A stretch of DNA of 34,672 nt from Lachnospiraceae bacterium. GTDB taxonomy: Bacteria; Bacillota; Clostridia; Lachnospirales; Lachnospiraceae. The notes below the pieces were generated by a model that was not told where the DNA came from, did no database searches, and saw only the letters and a program-made list of their open reading frames with translations. Position 1 is the first letter of the stretch, and every line of letters begins with the position of its first letter. The stretch lies in the NCBI GenBank assembly GCA_015057085.1, contig SVFB01000042.1:1-34672 (forward strand), written 5' to 3'. Positions 1-7,811 of the stretch are shown piece after piece. The translations under genes were made by a program, and so were the position numbers.

Positions 1-2
1 AG

Positions 3-245
3 AAGAAAAATTCGGTAATAGAAGAAGCGAAACACGTTGGTGCAATTTTCGCAGCAAGACCTTGTGCGGGAAGAGGGAATGTTGGCGTGGTTGCAAAACA
101 AAATCCGCCAATAAAGTCTATGGAGCCTGCACAAAGCAAGCACTACAAAGACCTGTTGCTGATCGAAATACTTCAAAAGTGGACTTATGACTGCGAGGCG
201 GCTAGAAATAGCGCCCTCGTGACCCGGAGAAAAATTCGGTTTAGA
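3..245 (+). other. Unassigned open frame at the window edge
   Basis: A reading frame is open from the first bases to a TAG at 243-245 (about 80 codons), with an internal ATG at 120. The peptide matches no family I recognise and has no Shine-Dalgarno site before the ATG, so it could be the tail of a gene starting outside the window or chance. A 13-base string (agaaaaattcggt) occurs near 4-16 and again at 228-240, followed each time by similar purine-rich sequence, which hints at a decayed repeat rather than a gene. I see nothing else in 1-330. Confidence 0.15.
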
Positions 246-332
246 AGTGAAACGCGAAGGGGGTGATCGGAGAGACAGATATGGAGCGCGGTAGCGTGTG
301 TAAGGTGGATGGGCAAGGGAATGGGGGAATTC

Positions 333-372
333 GAAAAAGAGTGCCACATCGTTCCATGGAGATGTGGCACTC
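333..372 (-). terminator. Intrinsic terminator of the mannitol-type operon
   Basis: A 12-bp perfect stem (339-350 pairs with 361-372) with a 10-base loop is followed, reading leftward, by a T-run (aaaaa at 334-338 on the plus strand). It sits about 50 bases past the stop codon of the dehydrogenase at 423, the last gene of the operon. Confidence 0.85.
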
Positions 373-422
373 GGGGGGGCTCCTACAGACAGAGTGCGGT
401 ATGTCTGAAGGACATATATCTC

Positions 423-1685
423 TTAGATCTCTACGTTAAAGTGGGACAACAGAATCTTCTCTGCTTCCGGATTCCAAAGCCCATTGTGTCTCTTGACACA
501 CTCATCAAGCTTTGCAAACAGAGGATCCGTCTTTCCCTTCTCCTCGAAATCGGTAAGAGCTGTCAAAGGGAGTTCAATCTGTGTATAGCACAGCTTCTTT
601 CCTCCCGGGATGTTTGGCAAGTTGCAAGTCGTATCTGCAACAGAATCCAAACCACCAATGTGGGTAACCATAACAGAAGGATTGATCAATCCCTGTGCAG
701 CAAGATCGATTGCTTCTTTCAAATCATCATTGTTGCCGCCTGTGGTTCCCAAAATATGAGTACTTGTATAATGACAATTGTATAAATTGATTTCTGCCTT
801 AAACTGCTGATCGGTAGGACCTGCAAAGAAATTCATGCAACCATCGAATGCCAAAAGACGATCACCCATTTCAGCTACCGGTCTAATCGGAACATAGACA
901 AATACATCATCATATCCGTGACCGTCTGTAATATCCATAAGCTTCTGCTCAGCATTTTCTACCGATGAATTAAAATAAATTAACTCGATTCCCTTGGCTT
1001 TTGCCTCTTCAGGTGAAATTACCTCAGCTGCACGAGCAAGCTTTGCCTCATCCACATCAGTTACCACGATTCTGGCAGGCTTGTTCTCGGTATATAATCC
1101 GTAGCTGACAGCCCCAAGTCCCATCGGTCCACAGCCTCCCATAATCAGGATATTTCCGCCGACCTTGGTACCCATTGCATGCTGATAATTTTGCTTATTG
1201 GTATGATAATTTGCGTGGTATCCGCCGATAATACAGCTCATTGGCTCACCCAAAGAAGCCTGATAATATGCCTCTCCGTTGTAAGGAAGGAGTGCATCTA
1301 ATTCCATCACTTCATGAGGCATGATGCAATAGGTTGCATCTCCGCCACACCAGCGATAGCTGTATCCCGGAGAATCCAATTTGCCCTGATAATTTAATGC
1401 CGGCTGAAGTGCCCACTTATCGCCTACTTTATATTTATCTTTCCACTTTTCACCGACCTCTACAATCACACCGGAACACTCATGTCCGGTGATAATCGGA
1501 TTTTGATCGATATCCTGCGGTGCTCTTTTATGTTTCTTTCCCTGCTTTGCAAGCTTGTAAGTTGACATACAAATACTGTCGCTGATGACCTTTACTAAGA
1601 TTTCATCATCTTTTATCTGTGGGAGTTCAAACTCTTCATAGCGAAGATCCATTTCTCCATACATGCGTACTGCTTTTGCTTTCAT
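423..1685 (-). CDS. Zinc-dependent medium-chain alcohol/sugar-phosphate dehydrogenase (sorbose-1-phosphate reductase-like)
   Basis: This 420-aa protein is a medium-chain dehydrogenase/reductase, probably oxidising a hexitol phosphate to a ketose phosphate with NAD(P) in the cytoplasm. Catalytic-zinc ligands are visible: Cys39, the GHE motif at His68-Glu69, and Glu147 in LGEP. A Rossmann motif (GGCGPMGLG) lies near residue 183. The four-cysteine structural zinc lobe of classical family members is absent. The overall look is that of the SorE/L-sorbose-1-phosphate reductase branch. It starts 77 bases after the IIA gene, with AAGAGG eight bases before the ATG, and closes the PTS operon, exactly where mannitol-1-phosphate dehydrogenase (MtlD, an unrelated long-chain family) would be in mtlARFD operons. 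Family is sure; the substrate (mannitol-1-phosphate by context, glucitol-6-phosphate by homology) is inference. Confidence 0.85.
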   Translation of the reverse strand: MKAKAVRMYGEMDLRYEEFELPQIKDDEILVKVISDSICMSTYKLAKQGKKHKRAPQDIDQNPIITGHECSGVIVEVGEKWKDKYKVGDKWALQPALNYQGKLDSPGYSYRWCGGDATYCIMPHEVMELDALLPYNGEAYYQASLGEPMSCIIGGYHANYHTNKQNYQHAMGTKVGGNILIMGGCGPMGLGAVSYGLYTENKPARIVVTDVDEAKLARAAEVISPEEAKAKGIELIYFNSSVENAEQKLMDITDGHGYDDVFVYVPIRPVAEMGDRLLAFDGCMNFFAGPTDQQFKAEINLYNCHYTSTHILGTTGGNNDDLKEAIDLAAQGLINPSVMVTHIGGLDSVADTTCNLPNIPGGKKLCYTQIELPLTALTDFEEKGKTDPLFAKLDECVKRHNGLWNPEAEKILLSHFNVEI

Positions 1686-1762
1686 ATTCTCTACCTCTTA
1701 ATCTTCCTAATCGTTTATCTTTCACTTAATGCTAAAAATTCATTAACAGTTGCTTTCAACCC

Positions 1763-2185
1763 CTATTCGGCTGCGAACAGCACGAAAATTTCCTCCTCTG
1801 TCATGGACAGAAGATGCTCCACTTCCGCTTCATCTGAAAGTGTCATCGCAATCTTGGTCAGCACATCCAGATGCTCATCACCGACTGCTGCAATTCCAAT
1901 GACAACCTTTACCTTTTCGCCGTTTCCCCAGTCCACGCCCTGCGGATAAGTCTGCAGAATCATACCTGTTTTCTTAATCTCACTGCGCGCAGCTTCGACA
2001 CCGTGCGGAATGGCAATTGCGTTTCCAATGTTTGTATTGAAAACCTCTTCTTTATCCACCATGGCCTGAATATAAGCTTCGCTTGTATAGCCCTGCTCAT
2101 AGAACATCGTTCCGATTTCGCGGATGATATCCACCTTAGCCTTTGGTGTACAGTTGATCTTTATATTCGCTCTCTCTAATACCAT
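1763..2185 (-). CDS. mtlF: PTS mannitol-type EIIA component
   Basis: A 140-aa stand-alone EIIA protein of the mannitol/fructose family (usual length about 145). It accepts phosphate from HPr and passes it to the EIIB domain of the permease encoded upstream in the operon. The phospho-accepting His61 lies in the family motif NAIAIPHG. The start ATG at 2185 is preceded by CGGAGG at a slightly long spacing. It follows the regulator by 27 bases and precedes the dehydrogenase, so it belongs to the same transcript. It probably also phosphorylates PRD and EII-like domains of the regulator, which in this family couples sugar uptake to transcription. Sugar specificity rests on the adjacent mannitol-type IIC. 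Confidence 0.88.
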   Translation of the reverse strand: MVLERANIKINCTPKAKVDIIREIGTMFYEQGYTSEAYIQAMVDKEEVFNTNIGNAIAIPHGVEAARSEIKKTGMILQTYPQGVDWGNGEKVKVVIGIAAVGDEHLDVLTKIAMTLSDEAEVEHLLSMTEEEIFVLFAAE

Positions 2186-2212
2186 GGCTCTTATTACCTC
2201 CGATTTTCTGCA

Positions 2213-4309
2213 CTAAAAATGATTTAAAAATCCATTGAAATAGTGTCTTAAAATGTTTTGGATTCTGTTACGAATCTCTTCTGTGTCTCCGGTTTCAATC
2301 AGCGGCAGGAAATCATCCTGATCAATCAGGGCGCTGCTGACTTCTCCCAGCATTTTTCCGTTTTCTTTGACTTCGTCATCATCCGGCATTGTCATGCAGA
2401 TGATAACTTTAATGTGTTTCATGCTTTCATCCGTAAATCCTGTCCGGCTGCGAGCTGTGGCAGTTAGAATACTGCATTCGTTCACCGCTCTGCTCTTGCA
2501 ATGAAATAGGCCGAATCCCAATTCAGGAAAAAGCTGACTCATAATCTTCTCACGCTTTTTGAAATCTGCATACAGGACCATAGAACTCATCCGATTGCCT
2601 GTAATCTTTTCCGCAAGCGTCTCGAGCACCTCATCCAAATTCATCTCCTCCGGCAATTTTGTATGCCGATAGCGTCGAAGCACTCCTTTGATTTTTGCTG
2701 TTATATAATTGATTTCATCCAGTTGTCTGGTAAAATCCGTCTCCGGTGTTTTCGCCGGCATATGCGCATACTCAGCGATTTTCATTCTGATGATTTCCAC
2801 ATCCCTTGCTGTTACAAGTGGAGAAATCGGCACCACATCCACCTTACTTCCTTCGATATTTAAGCTCGATAAGAAAAAGTCGGTTCTGCTTGTCACATAA
2901 GGCGTCAGTTCATCGATGCCAAGGGCAATCAGCTGCACATCTTCGTTTTTTAGTTCCCGTGACAGCTTTGCCATCATCAGTCTCGCAAGACCAAAGCCAC
3001 TGGCGCAAATCACTCCGATGTGAACACATCTACTGGTATACTTTCGGTCTCGGATTCTTTCCTCGGCAGCACCAAAGTGCATGGTCAAATATCCGATTTC
3101 AGAATCCGGAACCTCTGTATGAAATTCTTTTTTAATGACTTCAGCCACTTTTTTGCATCTTGCAAAGATATCCGGATACTCGCTCCGAATCTCCTCCAAA
3201 AGCGGATTGTGAATGTTCATTTGATATTGCAAACGTACGATGGCAGGCTTTAAATGCATCAAAAGACCATGTATAAATTCCTCATCGTACTTCAATTCGC
3301 TGGCGATTTCAGGATCATAGGATTCAATCATCGCATCAATAATTCCAAGCAACTTTTCTGTGTCGATTTGTTCCTCGGAAACTCCGTTGGAGTATTGAAT
3401 CTTCGCACCCTTGATATGGAGCATGATATTTTGCACTTCCTGTCCGGAAATTGTAATCTCAAACTCCTCTTCCAAACCCTTTGCAATGGTTTGTGCCAGT
3501 TCTGTGTCATCATCCAGGCGAAACAGTTCGCTGATATGCTCCTCTGTTTCCATCACTTCACCCTGCAAAATACGTTCCACGGCGATGGTGATATGGATGA
3601 TAAGACCCACATAAGCCTCAGATGCCAGGCGTCTTAGATGATCACTTTCAATCTGTTCCATCACGGTCTGCACACGACTCAGGATTTCGCCGTTCATTAA
3701 ACGGTAAATGTTGTCGTCAGTGTTGTTTTGTCTGAGGGATTGCAATACTACATTGCTACCATTCCTCAGGAATTCGCGTACAGACTCATTTGAAACATTT
3801 GCACTGATCAGTCGCTGAAGCGCATTCCTGAAATTTGTTTCAGAGCCCTCCAGCGACACGCCGTAACCCGGCTTCTTTAGAATGCGCATATGACATTCCT
3901 CGATCCAAGGTTCCACAGCTTCTAAATCCATGCTGATGGTCGCCTCGCTTACTCCAAGCTTCTGCGCATAATAATAAAGTTTTTGCGGCTCCTTACTTCC
4001 AAGCAATAACAGCAGTAACTGATTTCTGCGGATTTCTTTTTCGGCCGGGTCTGCCGGCTTTTGTTCATCAAGGAATCTGCGCAATTTGTCTCGCGCTTCC
4101 TCGTCTCCCAAAATCCGACTTCCCTCACCTTTCTTTCTATCCAAAACCAATCCATACTCCCGTAGCACTTCGGAAATGGAGTCCATCTCGCGAAGGACCG
4201 TGCGTTTGCTGACACCAATTTGGTCCGCAATTTTCTGATCAGTCAGGGATTGCCCCCGGCTGTCCAGCAAAATATTCAATATCTGATGAATTCTCGTTGT
4301 CATATTCAT
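2213..4309 (-). CDS. mtlR: MtlR-type PRD transcriptional activator
   Basis: A regulator of about 698 aa with the MtlR architecture: N-terminal winged helix (residues about 1-60, with LTDQKIADQIGVSKRT), a second HTH of the Mga type, two PRD domains with conserved histidines (IIHIT, MLHIK, LMHLKP, LTMHFG), a EIIB-like domain with cysteine in VICASGFGLAR, and a C-terminal EIIA-like domain with His in FGLFHCKS. In Gram-positive bacteria such proteins activate the mannitol operon according to phosphorylation by HPr and the EII proteins. A GTG six bases upstream could also start the frame, but the ATG at 4309 is better placed, eight bases after GGGGA. It lies between the permease (40 bases upstream) and EIIA, as in mtlARFD operons, so it likely controls its own operon. 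Confidence 0.85.
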   Translation of the reverse strand: MNMTTRIHQILNILLDSRGQSLTDQKIADQIGVSKRTVLREMDSISEVLREYGLVLDRKKGEGSRILGDEEARDKLRRFLDEQKPADPAEKEIRRNQLLLLLLGSKEPQKLYYYAQKLGVSEATISMDLEAVEPWIEECHMRILKKPGYGVSLEGSETNFRNALQRLISANVSNESVREFLRNGSNVVLQSLRQNNTDDNIYRLMNGEILSRVQTVMEQIESDHLRRLASEAYVGLIIHITIAVERILQGEVMETEEHISELFRLDDDTELAQTIAKGLEEEFEITISGQEVQNIMLHIKGAKIQYSNGVSEEQIDTEKLLGIIDAMIESYDPEIASELKYDEEFIHGLLMHLKPAIVRLQYQMNIHNPLLEEIRSEYPDIFARCKKVAEVIKKEFHTEVPDSEIGYLTMHFGAAEERIRDRKYTSRCVHIGVICASGFGLARLMMAKLSRELKNEDVQLIALGIDELTPYVTSRTDFFLSSLNIEGSKVDVVPISPLVTARDVEIIRMKIAEYAHMPAKTPETDFTRQLDEINYITAKIKGVLRRYRHTKLPEEMNLDEVLETLAEKITGNRMSSMVLYADFKKREKIMSQLFPELGFGLFHCKSRAVNECSILTATARSRTGFTDESMKHIKVIICMTMPDDDEVKENGKMLGEVSSALIDQDDFLPLIETGDTEEIRNRIQNILRHYFNGFLNHF

Positions 4310-4349
4310 CAGCACGTTCCCCGCTTTCTAAGAATGACGTTACTGTTGA

Positions 4350-5753
4350 TTAGTTATTTGCAAGTTCCTGTGCCAGCTGATCATATTCAGGTGCTGACAT
4401 AAAGTTGGAAATCAATACAAGACGAGCATTTGGAGCACTCTTTCTTGCTCTTTCCTGTAAATCCTTGTGTGTTACCACGATCTGTGTGCCCGCCGGAATG
4501 TCGGATACGGAAGCATGATTGACTTCGATATCTGAGCGTCCGACTGCAGCTAACTTTTTCTTTAATACGGTTGCGCCCATAGCGGAAGATCCCATTCCTG
4601 CATCACAAGCAAATACGATATGCTTGATATCAGCCGGTGCTACAGCCTTTACTGCATCAATGGTATGTACTTCGTCAACGGAAACGCCTTTTGCTTCAGC
4701 CTTCATTGCCTTCATCTGCTCAGCTGATTCTTCCAATGACTTCTTGCCATTTGAGAAACGAATGATTGGAGCTGCAATGATGAATGAAACAACTGCTGCA
4801 ATGACTGCACTTAAGAATACTAAAATGTGCTGTCCTTTTTGTGCCATACCTACGTATGCGATGATACTTCCCGGTGAAGCAGGTCCTGTCAAACCAAGTC
4901 CAAGGATTGTATTGAAGAACATTGCTGCAACTGAACCACCGATGGTTGCTAAAAGAAGCAATGGGTTCATAAGTACATATGGGAAGTAAATCTCATGAAT
5001 ACCACCGAAGAAGTGGATAATCAAAGCTCCAGGAGCAGAAGTCTTTGTAATTTTGTCCTTTGCGAAAAGCATATATGCTACAAGGACACCGGTACCTGCA
5101 CCAGGGTTTGTCTCGATCATGTAGAAAATTGACTTTCCTGCGTTTACAACCTGCTCAGCTCCAAGCGGAGTAAAGATTCCGTGGTTGATTGCGTTATTCA
5201 GGAAGAGTACCTTCGCCGGCTCTACAAAGATTGAAACAAGTGGAAGAAGTCCGTGATTTACAAGAACCTCTACACCTGCATTTAATACGGTTAATACTGC
5301 ACCCATGAATGGTCCAATCAGATAGAATCCAATGATTGCAAGAATCAAACCAAAAATACCAACTGAGAAGTTGTTTACCAGCATTTCGAATCCGGCAGGA
5401 ATCTTTCCATCTACTGCCTTATCGAATTTCTTGATAATCCAACCTGCAAGCGGACCGGCAATCATCGCACCCATGAACATGGTATATTCTGTTCCGCAGA
5501 TGACACCGATTGTCATGATTGCACCCATGACGCCTCCACGCTCTCCTCCAACCATCTTACCACCCTGGTAAGCGATTAATGTAGGAAGTACATAAGTTAA
5601 CATTGGGCCAACAATCGTATTCAATTTTTCATTTGGGATGTATCCCGAAGCGATGAACAATGCAGTCAATAAACCCCAGGCTATGAATGCACCGATGTTT
5701 GGCATGACCATTCCGCTTAAGAAACGGCCGAAGCTTTGAACCTTTTGTTTCAT
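4350..5753 (-). CDS. mtlA: PTS mannitol-type permease, EIICB
   Basis: A 467-aa membrane permease that imports and phosphorylates a hexitol, most likely mannitol. Residues 1-340 are hydrophobic IIC with family hallmarks, including NNAINHGIFTPLG (about 186-198) and the GGIHEIYFPYVLM loop (about 250-262), which match mannitol permeases closely. Residues about 376-467 are the EIIB domain with phosphocysteine Cys383 in FACDAGMGSS. There is no fused EIIA; that is supplied by the separate gene two positions downstream. It is the first gene of the operon, with a strong AAAAGGAGAAGG site before the ATG and a good promoter about 75-105 bases upstream. Confidence 0.9.
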   Translation of the reverse strand: MKQKVQSFGRFLSGMVMPNIGAFIAWGLLTALFIASGYIPNEKLNTIVGPMLTYVLPTLIAYQGGKMVGGERGGVMGAIMTIGVICGTEYTMFMGAMIAGPLAGWIIKKFDKAVDGKIPAGFEMLVNNFSVGIFGLILAIIGFYLIGPFMGAVLTVLNAGVEVLVNHGLLPLVSIFVEPAKVLFLNNAINHGIFTPLGAEQVVNAGKSIFYMIETNPGAGTGVLVAYMLFAKDKITKTSAPGALIIHFFGGIHEIYFPYVLMNPLLLLATIGGSVAAMFFNTILGLGLTGPASPGSIIAYVGMAQKGQHILVFLSAVIAAVVSFIIAAPIIRFSNGKKSLEESAEQMKAMKAEAKGVSVDEVHTIDAVKAVAPADIKHIVFACDAGMGSSAMGATVLKKKLAAVGRSDIEVNHASVSDIPAGTQIVVTHKDLQERARKSAPNARLVLISNFMSAPEYDQLAQELANN

Positions 5754-5826
5754 TTCCTTCTCCTTTTACATAATCCTCGTGCACGTCTGCACATGTGTTG
5801 TTTAGAAGAGCTCTTCTGTTAGCCTA

Positions 5827-5856
5827 ATTATATACACCGGAATTTCAATGTTTCAA
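5827..5856 (-). promoter_or_regulatory. Promoter of the mannitol-type operon
   Basis: Reading leftward, TTGAAA (5851-5856) and a perfect TATAAT (5827-5832) are 18 bases apart, about 75 bases upstream of the permease start. No catabolite-repression cre box was evident around it. Confidence 0.7.
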
Positions 5857-5888
5857 TCAATACATCTTCAAATTTGTCCCCTGCACAA

Positions 5889-5915
5889 GTGACACGCAAT
5901 AAACATAGATGTCAC
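5889..5915. promoter_or_regulatory. Possible operator dyad upstream of the PTS promoter
   Basis: GTGACA (5889-5894) and TGTCAC (5910-5915) form an inverted repeat with a 15-base gap, ending about 33 bases upstream of the -35 box. MtlR-type activators bind just upstream of the -35 region in related bacteria, so this is a candidate site, but the dyad is short. Confidence 0.3.
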
Positions 5916-5946
5916 GTATGATTGGATTTGTGTGAATTAGAGGAAA

Positions 5947-5990
5947 TGCGCAGCAGCGCGCAAGCATTAGCTTGCATATTCATCTGCGCA
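5947..5990. other. Nested inverted repeat, function unknown
   Basis: TGCGCAG (5947-5953) pairs with CTGCGCA (5984-5990), and inside it GCAAGC (5960-5965) pairs with GCTTGC (5970-5975). It lies between the hypothetical gene at 6086 and the PTS promoter. It has no T-run typical of a terminator. Its vocabulary (tgcgcag, cttgcatat) recalls the 161-bp repeat nearby, so it may be a decayed relative. Confidence 0.4.
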
Positions 5991-6020
5991 CCAGTCGCAT
6001 CCTGCACGGAGTGCTTTCTT

Positions 6021-6056
6021 GTATAATAGGAAATCCGAAGGAATTTCCTATTATAC
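6021..6056. other. 14-bp perfect inverted repeat containing TATAAT on both strands
   Basis: GTATAATAGGAAAT (6021-6034) is mirrored exactly at 6043-6056 around an 8-base spacer. It immediately follows the terminator of the gene at 6086. It could be a second hairpin stabilising the RNA end, an operator, or two back-to-back -10 boxes. Confidence 0.5.
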
Positions 6057-6085
6057 AAAAAAAGTCGGCCTATCACGGCCGACTT
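6054..6085 (-). terminator. Intrinsic terminator of the 148-aa gene
   Basis: A 9-bp stem (6062-6070 with 6077-6085, loop tatcac) directly abuts the stop codon at 6086 and is followed, reading leftward, by seven or more T residues. Confidence 0.85.
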
Positions 6086-6532
6086 CTATTCTGAGATTCC
6101 ACACCTCTGGCGCATCTCTTTATCCTCTCTTTTTGCCTGGCCTCTTGTGCTGATTTTAAGTTCAATTGCTCTTGTCATCAATCGCTTATTAAAATCGTAC
6201 ACTTCAGCCATTTGCACATTTGATTTCGGTTGCTGGATTTCCTGTACCAAACAGCGCTTTAATAAGAACACCGCCTGCTTTTCGTAAGTCCAACCATTTC
6301 TGACAGAAGCCGCAATCTCAGCATCCGTCATCTCCTTAATCTCATCCTTGGCGCGTACAAAAACGCGATCAATGTGTGTTCCTCGGTATACCTTTCTCTT
6401 ATATCCATCTACATATGCATTCAGCGTCTGATGCATGTCCTGTGTTTCCTTCACCTCAGGTGCGCTCACATACGCCAGATAGGAAGGCAATCCTTTCTTG
6501 CGCGCACGCTTAAAGCGGTCAAAAATACTCAT
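6086..6532 (-). CDS. Hypothetical protein, 148 aa
   Basis: I do not recognise this protein. It is soluble, rich in Lys/Arg and Glu, with no signal peptide or membrane segment. The first 14 residues are very basic (FDRFKRARKKG) and the C-terminus is again basic, so nucleic-acid or ribosome contact is possible but unproven. The start is supported by AGGAG nine bases before the ATG. It has its own promoter and terminator and no operon partner; its upstream side is the repeat region at 6606-7108. Confidence 0.75.
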   Translation of the reverse strand: MSIFDRFKRARKKGLPSYLAYVSAPEVKETQDMHQTLNAYVDGYKRKVYRGTHIDRVFVRAKDEIKEMTDAEIAASVRNGWTYEKQAVFLLKRCLVQEIQQPKSNVQMAEVYDFNKRLMTRAIELKISTRGQAKREDKEMRQRCGISE

Positions 6533-6566
6533 TTCTTGTTACTCCTAAATCATTTTCTATAGAAAA

Positions 6567-6595
6567 ATCATACCCTAAAAAGATGCAAATAGCAA
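6567..6595 (-). promoter_or_regulatory. Promoter of the 148-aa gene
   Basis: Reading leftward, TTGCTA (6590-6595) and TATGAT (6567-6572) are 17 bases apart and the -10 box is about 35 bases upstream of the start codon. The -35 box lies only about 10 bases from the 161-bp repeat. Confidence 0.5.
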
Positions 6596-6605
6596 TTTTT
6601 CCTTT

Positions 6606-6766
6606 TTATCTCAGTCGGATAAGACCCCTTCCTCTAAGCGAAGCGAAGTTAGGGGTCTTATCCGACTGAGATAAACGCTCCGCAAGGATGCGCAGAGATT
6701 TGCATATGAAATATGTCAGCTATGCTGACGCAAATCTCGCGCCAAGTCTCGCGAGCGAGACTTGAA
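6606..6766 (+). repeat. 161-bp multi-hairpin dispersed repeat, copy 1
   Basis: This segment recurs almost unchanged at 18535-18698. It contains a 24-bp perfect stem (6606-6629 with 6651-6674, 21-base loop), then a hairpin around a GTCAG/CTGAC core nested in GATTTGC/GCAAATC, then an 8-bp stem AAGTCTCG/CGAGACTT near the right end. No ORF of note runs through it. Both copies lie between two minus-strand genes and in the same orientation. It resembles REP/BIME-type or MITE-type structured repeats; no transposase is in the window. Confidence 0.85.
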
Positions 6767-7108
6767 CCTGTTTCTGCTGACCGCTCTCCCGCGCTGGCGA
6801 TGATTGGTCAGCATCTTTTCTTTTTTCGCCTTCTTCTGCTGACCGTTCTCCCTGGCTGGGAGGAATTCGTCAGCAGATTTTCCCTTTTTTACTTGTTCTG
6901 CTGACCGCTCTTCCGGGCGGGGAGGAATTCGTCAGCAGATTTTCCCTTTTCGCTTGTTTCTACTGACCGCTCTCCCGCACCAGCAATGATTGGTCAGCAA
7001 TTTTTCTTTTTTCGCCTTCTTCTGCTGACCGCTCTCCTGCGCTGGCGATGATTGGTCAGCATCTTTTCATTTTTGTCCTGTTTCTGCTGACCGCTCTCCC
7101 GCATCAGA
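6767..7108 (+). repeat. Tandem array of 62-bp hairpin units (5.5 copies)
   Basis: Five full units with an exact 62-base period (6767, 6829, 6891, 6953, 7015) and a 32-base partial unit (7077-7108) follow repeat copy 1 without a gap. Four full units hold an 8-bp outer stem (TGCTGACC/GGTCAGCA or CTGCTGAC/GTCAGCAG) followed on the plus strand by a T-rich tract; in the unit at 6953 one pair is broken (TACTGACC against GGTCAGCA). Two loop classes alternate: units 1, 4, 5 versus units 2 and 3, which have an inner stem such as CTCCC/GGGAG. The period is not a multiple of three, so it is not coding, and there are no unique spacers as in CRISPR. Confidence 0.9.
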
Positions 7109-7109
7109 T

Positions 7110-7150
7110 AAAACAAAAAAACAAGCAGACCGATATTTCGATCTGCTTGT
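7110..7150 (-). terminator. Intrinsic terminator of the zinc-ribbon protein gene
   Basis: ACAAGCAGA (7121-7129) pairs with TCTGCTTGT (7142-7150). Reading leftward the stem is followed by a run of T broken by one G. It lies about 37 bases after the stop at 7187 and forms the right border of the 62-bp array. Confidence 0.85.
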
Positions 7151-7186
7151 TCAAACATACTCATATTTAAAAAATGCTCTAAGGAA

Positions 7187-7705
7187 TTAGTAATAGCGTG
7201 GTTGCTCGTCTTGCATGCAGAGCAAGCAAATTCCTGCGACCAGATTTACAAATAATAATGTACAAATCTTAAATCCAATTCCGATTGGTTCATTGTTGTT
7301 TAATTTGCGGAAACATACCACTGTCATTGGAATGCACCATGCCAATGGAATGATGGACCAACCAATTGATACGCAACCAAGAATCATAAAAATCTTAACT
7401 ACTGTTGCAAGTGTGCTATTTCCCTGATTCATTCCGTTGTTTGGATATGGTTGCTGATATCCTTGCTGCTGGTAACCCTGTTGTTGGTAACCTTGCTGTT
7501 GATAGCCTTGCTGCTGATAGCCCTGCTGCTGATAGCCCTGCTGCTGATAGTTCGGTTGTTGATAACCCTGCTGCTGGTAACCCTGCTGCTGGTAGTTCGG
7601 CTGTTGATAGCTCTGTTGTGGAGCATTTCCTGCTGCTGTACCACATGATGGACATGCAGCTGCATAATCGTCCATTTGTGCACCACAATTTGAACATGTT
7701 TTCAT
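7187..7705 (-). CDS. Zinc-ribbon membrane protein with Q/Y/G-rich repeats
   Basis: A 172-aa protein in three parts. Residues 1-25 are a zinc ribbon (CSNCG and CPSCG). Residues about 30-90 are a low-complexity tract of QQGYQ/QPNYQ repeats of five residues. Residues about 98-165 hold two hydrophobic segments of a small two-helix membrane domain with a polar loop carrying FRKLNNNEP, like DUF4870/CD225-type proteins. The function is unknown; such proteins are often annotated only as zinc-ribbon domain proteins. The ATG at 7705 follows an ideal AGGAGG. The repeat tract is CAG/CAA-rich and prone to slippage, so length may vary between strains. It is separated by 106 bases from the signalling operon upstream. 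Confidence 0.75.
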   Translation of the reverse strand: MKTCSNCGAQMDDYAAACPSCGTAAGNAPQQSYQQPNYQQQGYQQQGYQQPNYQQQGYQQQGYQQQGYQQQGYQQQGYQQQGYQQPYPNNGMNQGNSTLATVVKIFMILGCVSIGWSIIPLAWCIPMTVVCFRKLNNNEPIGIGFKICTLLFVNLVAGICLLCMQDEQPRYY

Positions 7706-7811
7706 TACAATTTCCTCCTAAATATTCATCTTATAACTCACCTTTTTTATTATAAGTGATTCTTAATTCATTTGCATCCTATGATTTTTGAATCTTGTTA
7801 TTTTTTTAATC

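Noticed and set aside
6713-6904. A 63-aa plus-strand ORF across the repeat region.
   Set aside because: It runs through non-coding hairpin repeats whose period is not a multiple of three, has no ribosome site and has no family.
6767-7108. CRISPR array.
   Set aside because: The units are tandem and similar over their full 62 bases, with no unique spacers, and no cas gene is near.
7405-7755. Plus-strand and alternative-frame ORFs with VDSLAADSPAAD-like repeats.
   Set aside because: They are shadows of the CAG/CAA-rich Q/Y/G tract of the real minus-strand gene.
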